Assembly (NCBI GenBank): GCA_038058095.1
Contig: JBBUBW010000045.1
Span: 1-11,023 of the forward strand
Source of the DNA: VMFW01 sp038058095
Lineage (GTDB): Bacteria > Patescibacteriota > Minisyncoccia > UBA6257 > 2-01-FULL-56-20
Length of the DNA stretch: 11,023 nt
Reading direction: 5' to 3'
Part shown: in pieces, positions 10,967 through 11,023 of the stretch
How positions within the stretch are numbered: the stretch's first letter is position 1
Layout: every line of letters begins with the position of its first letter
Notes under the pieces: model-generated
Told to the model about the DNA's origin: nothing
Databases searched by the model: none
What the model saw: only the letters and a program-made list of their open reading frames with translations
Program-made: the position numbers and the translations under genes

Positions 10967-11023
10967 CCCTCTGTACAGTGAACATCAAGGGGTGACGGTG
11001 TGGATAACTTGATCGACCTTTTC

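Noticed and set aside
10999..11007. A perfect DnaA box (TGTGGATAA, i.e. TTATCCACA) as a sign of a replication origin
   Set aside because: It is a single box at the window edge, without an AT-rich unwinding region or dnaA/dnaN. One such 9-mer in 11 kb is not surprising.
1..11023. A CRISPR array, defence system or transposase
   Set aside because: No regular repeat-spacer pattern and no such protein motifs were seen on either strand; the content is core genes plus small palindromic repeats.

Overview
The window looks like a piece of a small-genome bacterium of the Candidate Phyla Radiation (Patescibacteria, probably Parcubacteria). The reasons are an AT-leaning composition, a very compact layout, a cut-down division and cell-wall (dcw) cluster, a MurF without its usual N-terminal domain, and almost no Shine-Dalgarno sequences. 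This placement is an inference from gene content and style. All reading frames fit the standard bacterial code.

Layout. Positions 1-185 hold the first 61 codons of a membrane-anchored SIMPL (DUF541) protein on the minus strand. Triosephosphate isomerase (tpiA, minus) follows, divergent from tRNA-Glu(CTC) and adenylosuccinate lyase (purB), the only plus-strand genes. purB has its own promoter, Shine-Dalgarno and terminator. From 7798 down to 3028 the minus strand carries a dcw operon: mraZ, rsmH, an ftsL-like gene, ftsI and murF. It starts from a promoter overlain by TGGNN repeats at 10-bp spacing, the expected form of an MraZ operator. Upstream is a 68-residue membrane protein with a perfect Shine-Dalgarno and two terminators. 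Next is a tRNA-Val(CAC) - CYTH phosphatase - pterin carbinolamine dehydratase unit. The window ends with the rplJ-rplL operon (ribosomal proteins L10 and L7/L12) behind a long structured leader.

How the parts work together. The dcw genes build and regulate the septal wall: MurF makes the precursor, FtsI cross-links it, FtsL helps assemble the divisome, RsmH methylates 16S rRNA and MraZ represses the operon. rplJ and rplL make the ribosomal stalk and appear to be autoregulated through an L10-binding leader. A second copy of that RNA element, with a compensatory base-pair change, overlaps the end of rplJ and sits before rplL.

Most notable structure. (1) A duplicated L10-leader element between rplJ and rplL. 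(2) Two enzymes, tpiA and the pterin dehydratase, carry in-frame insertions that coincide with palindromic DNA, resembling protein-coding palindromic elements. (3) A dispersed hairpin repeat occurs twice, and a 33-base-arm inverted repeat covers the murF stop. (4) The promoter of the tRNA-Val unit has its -35 box in the loop of the rplL terminator, and the CYTH start codon lies four bases after the tRNA.
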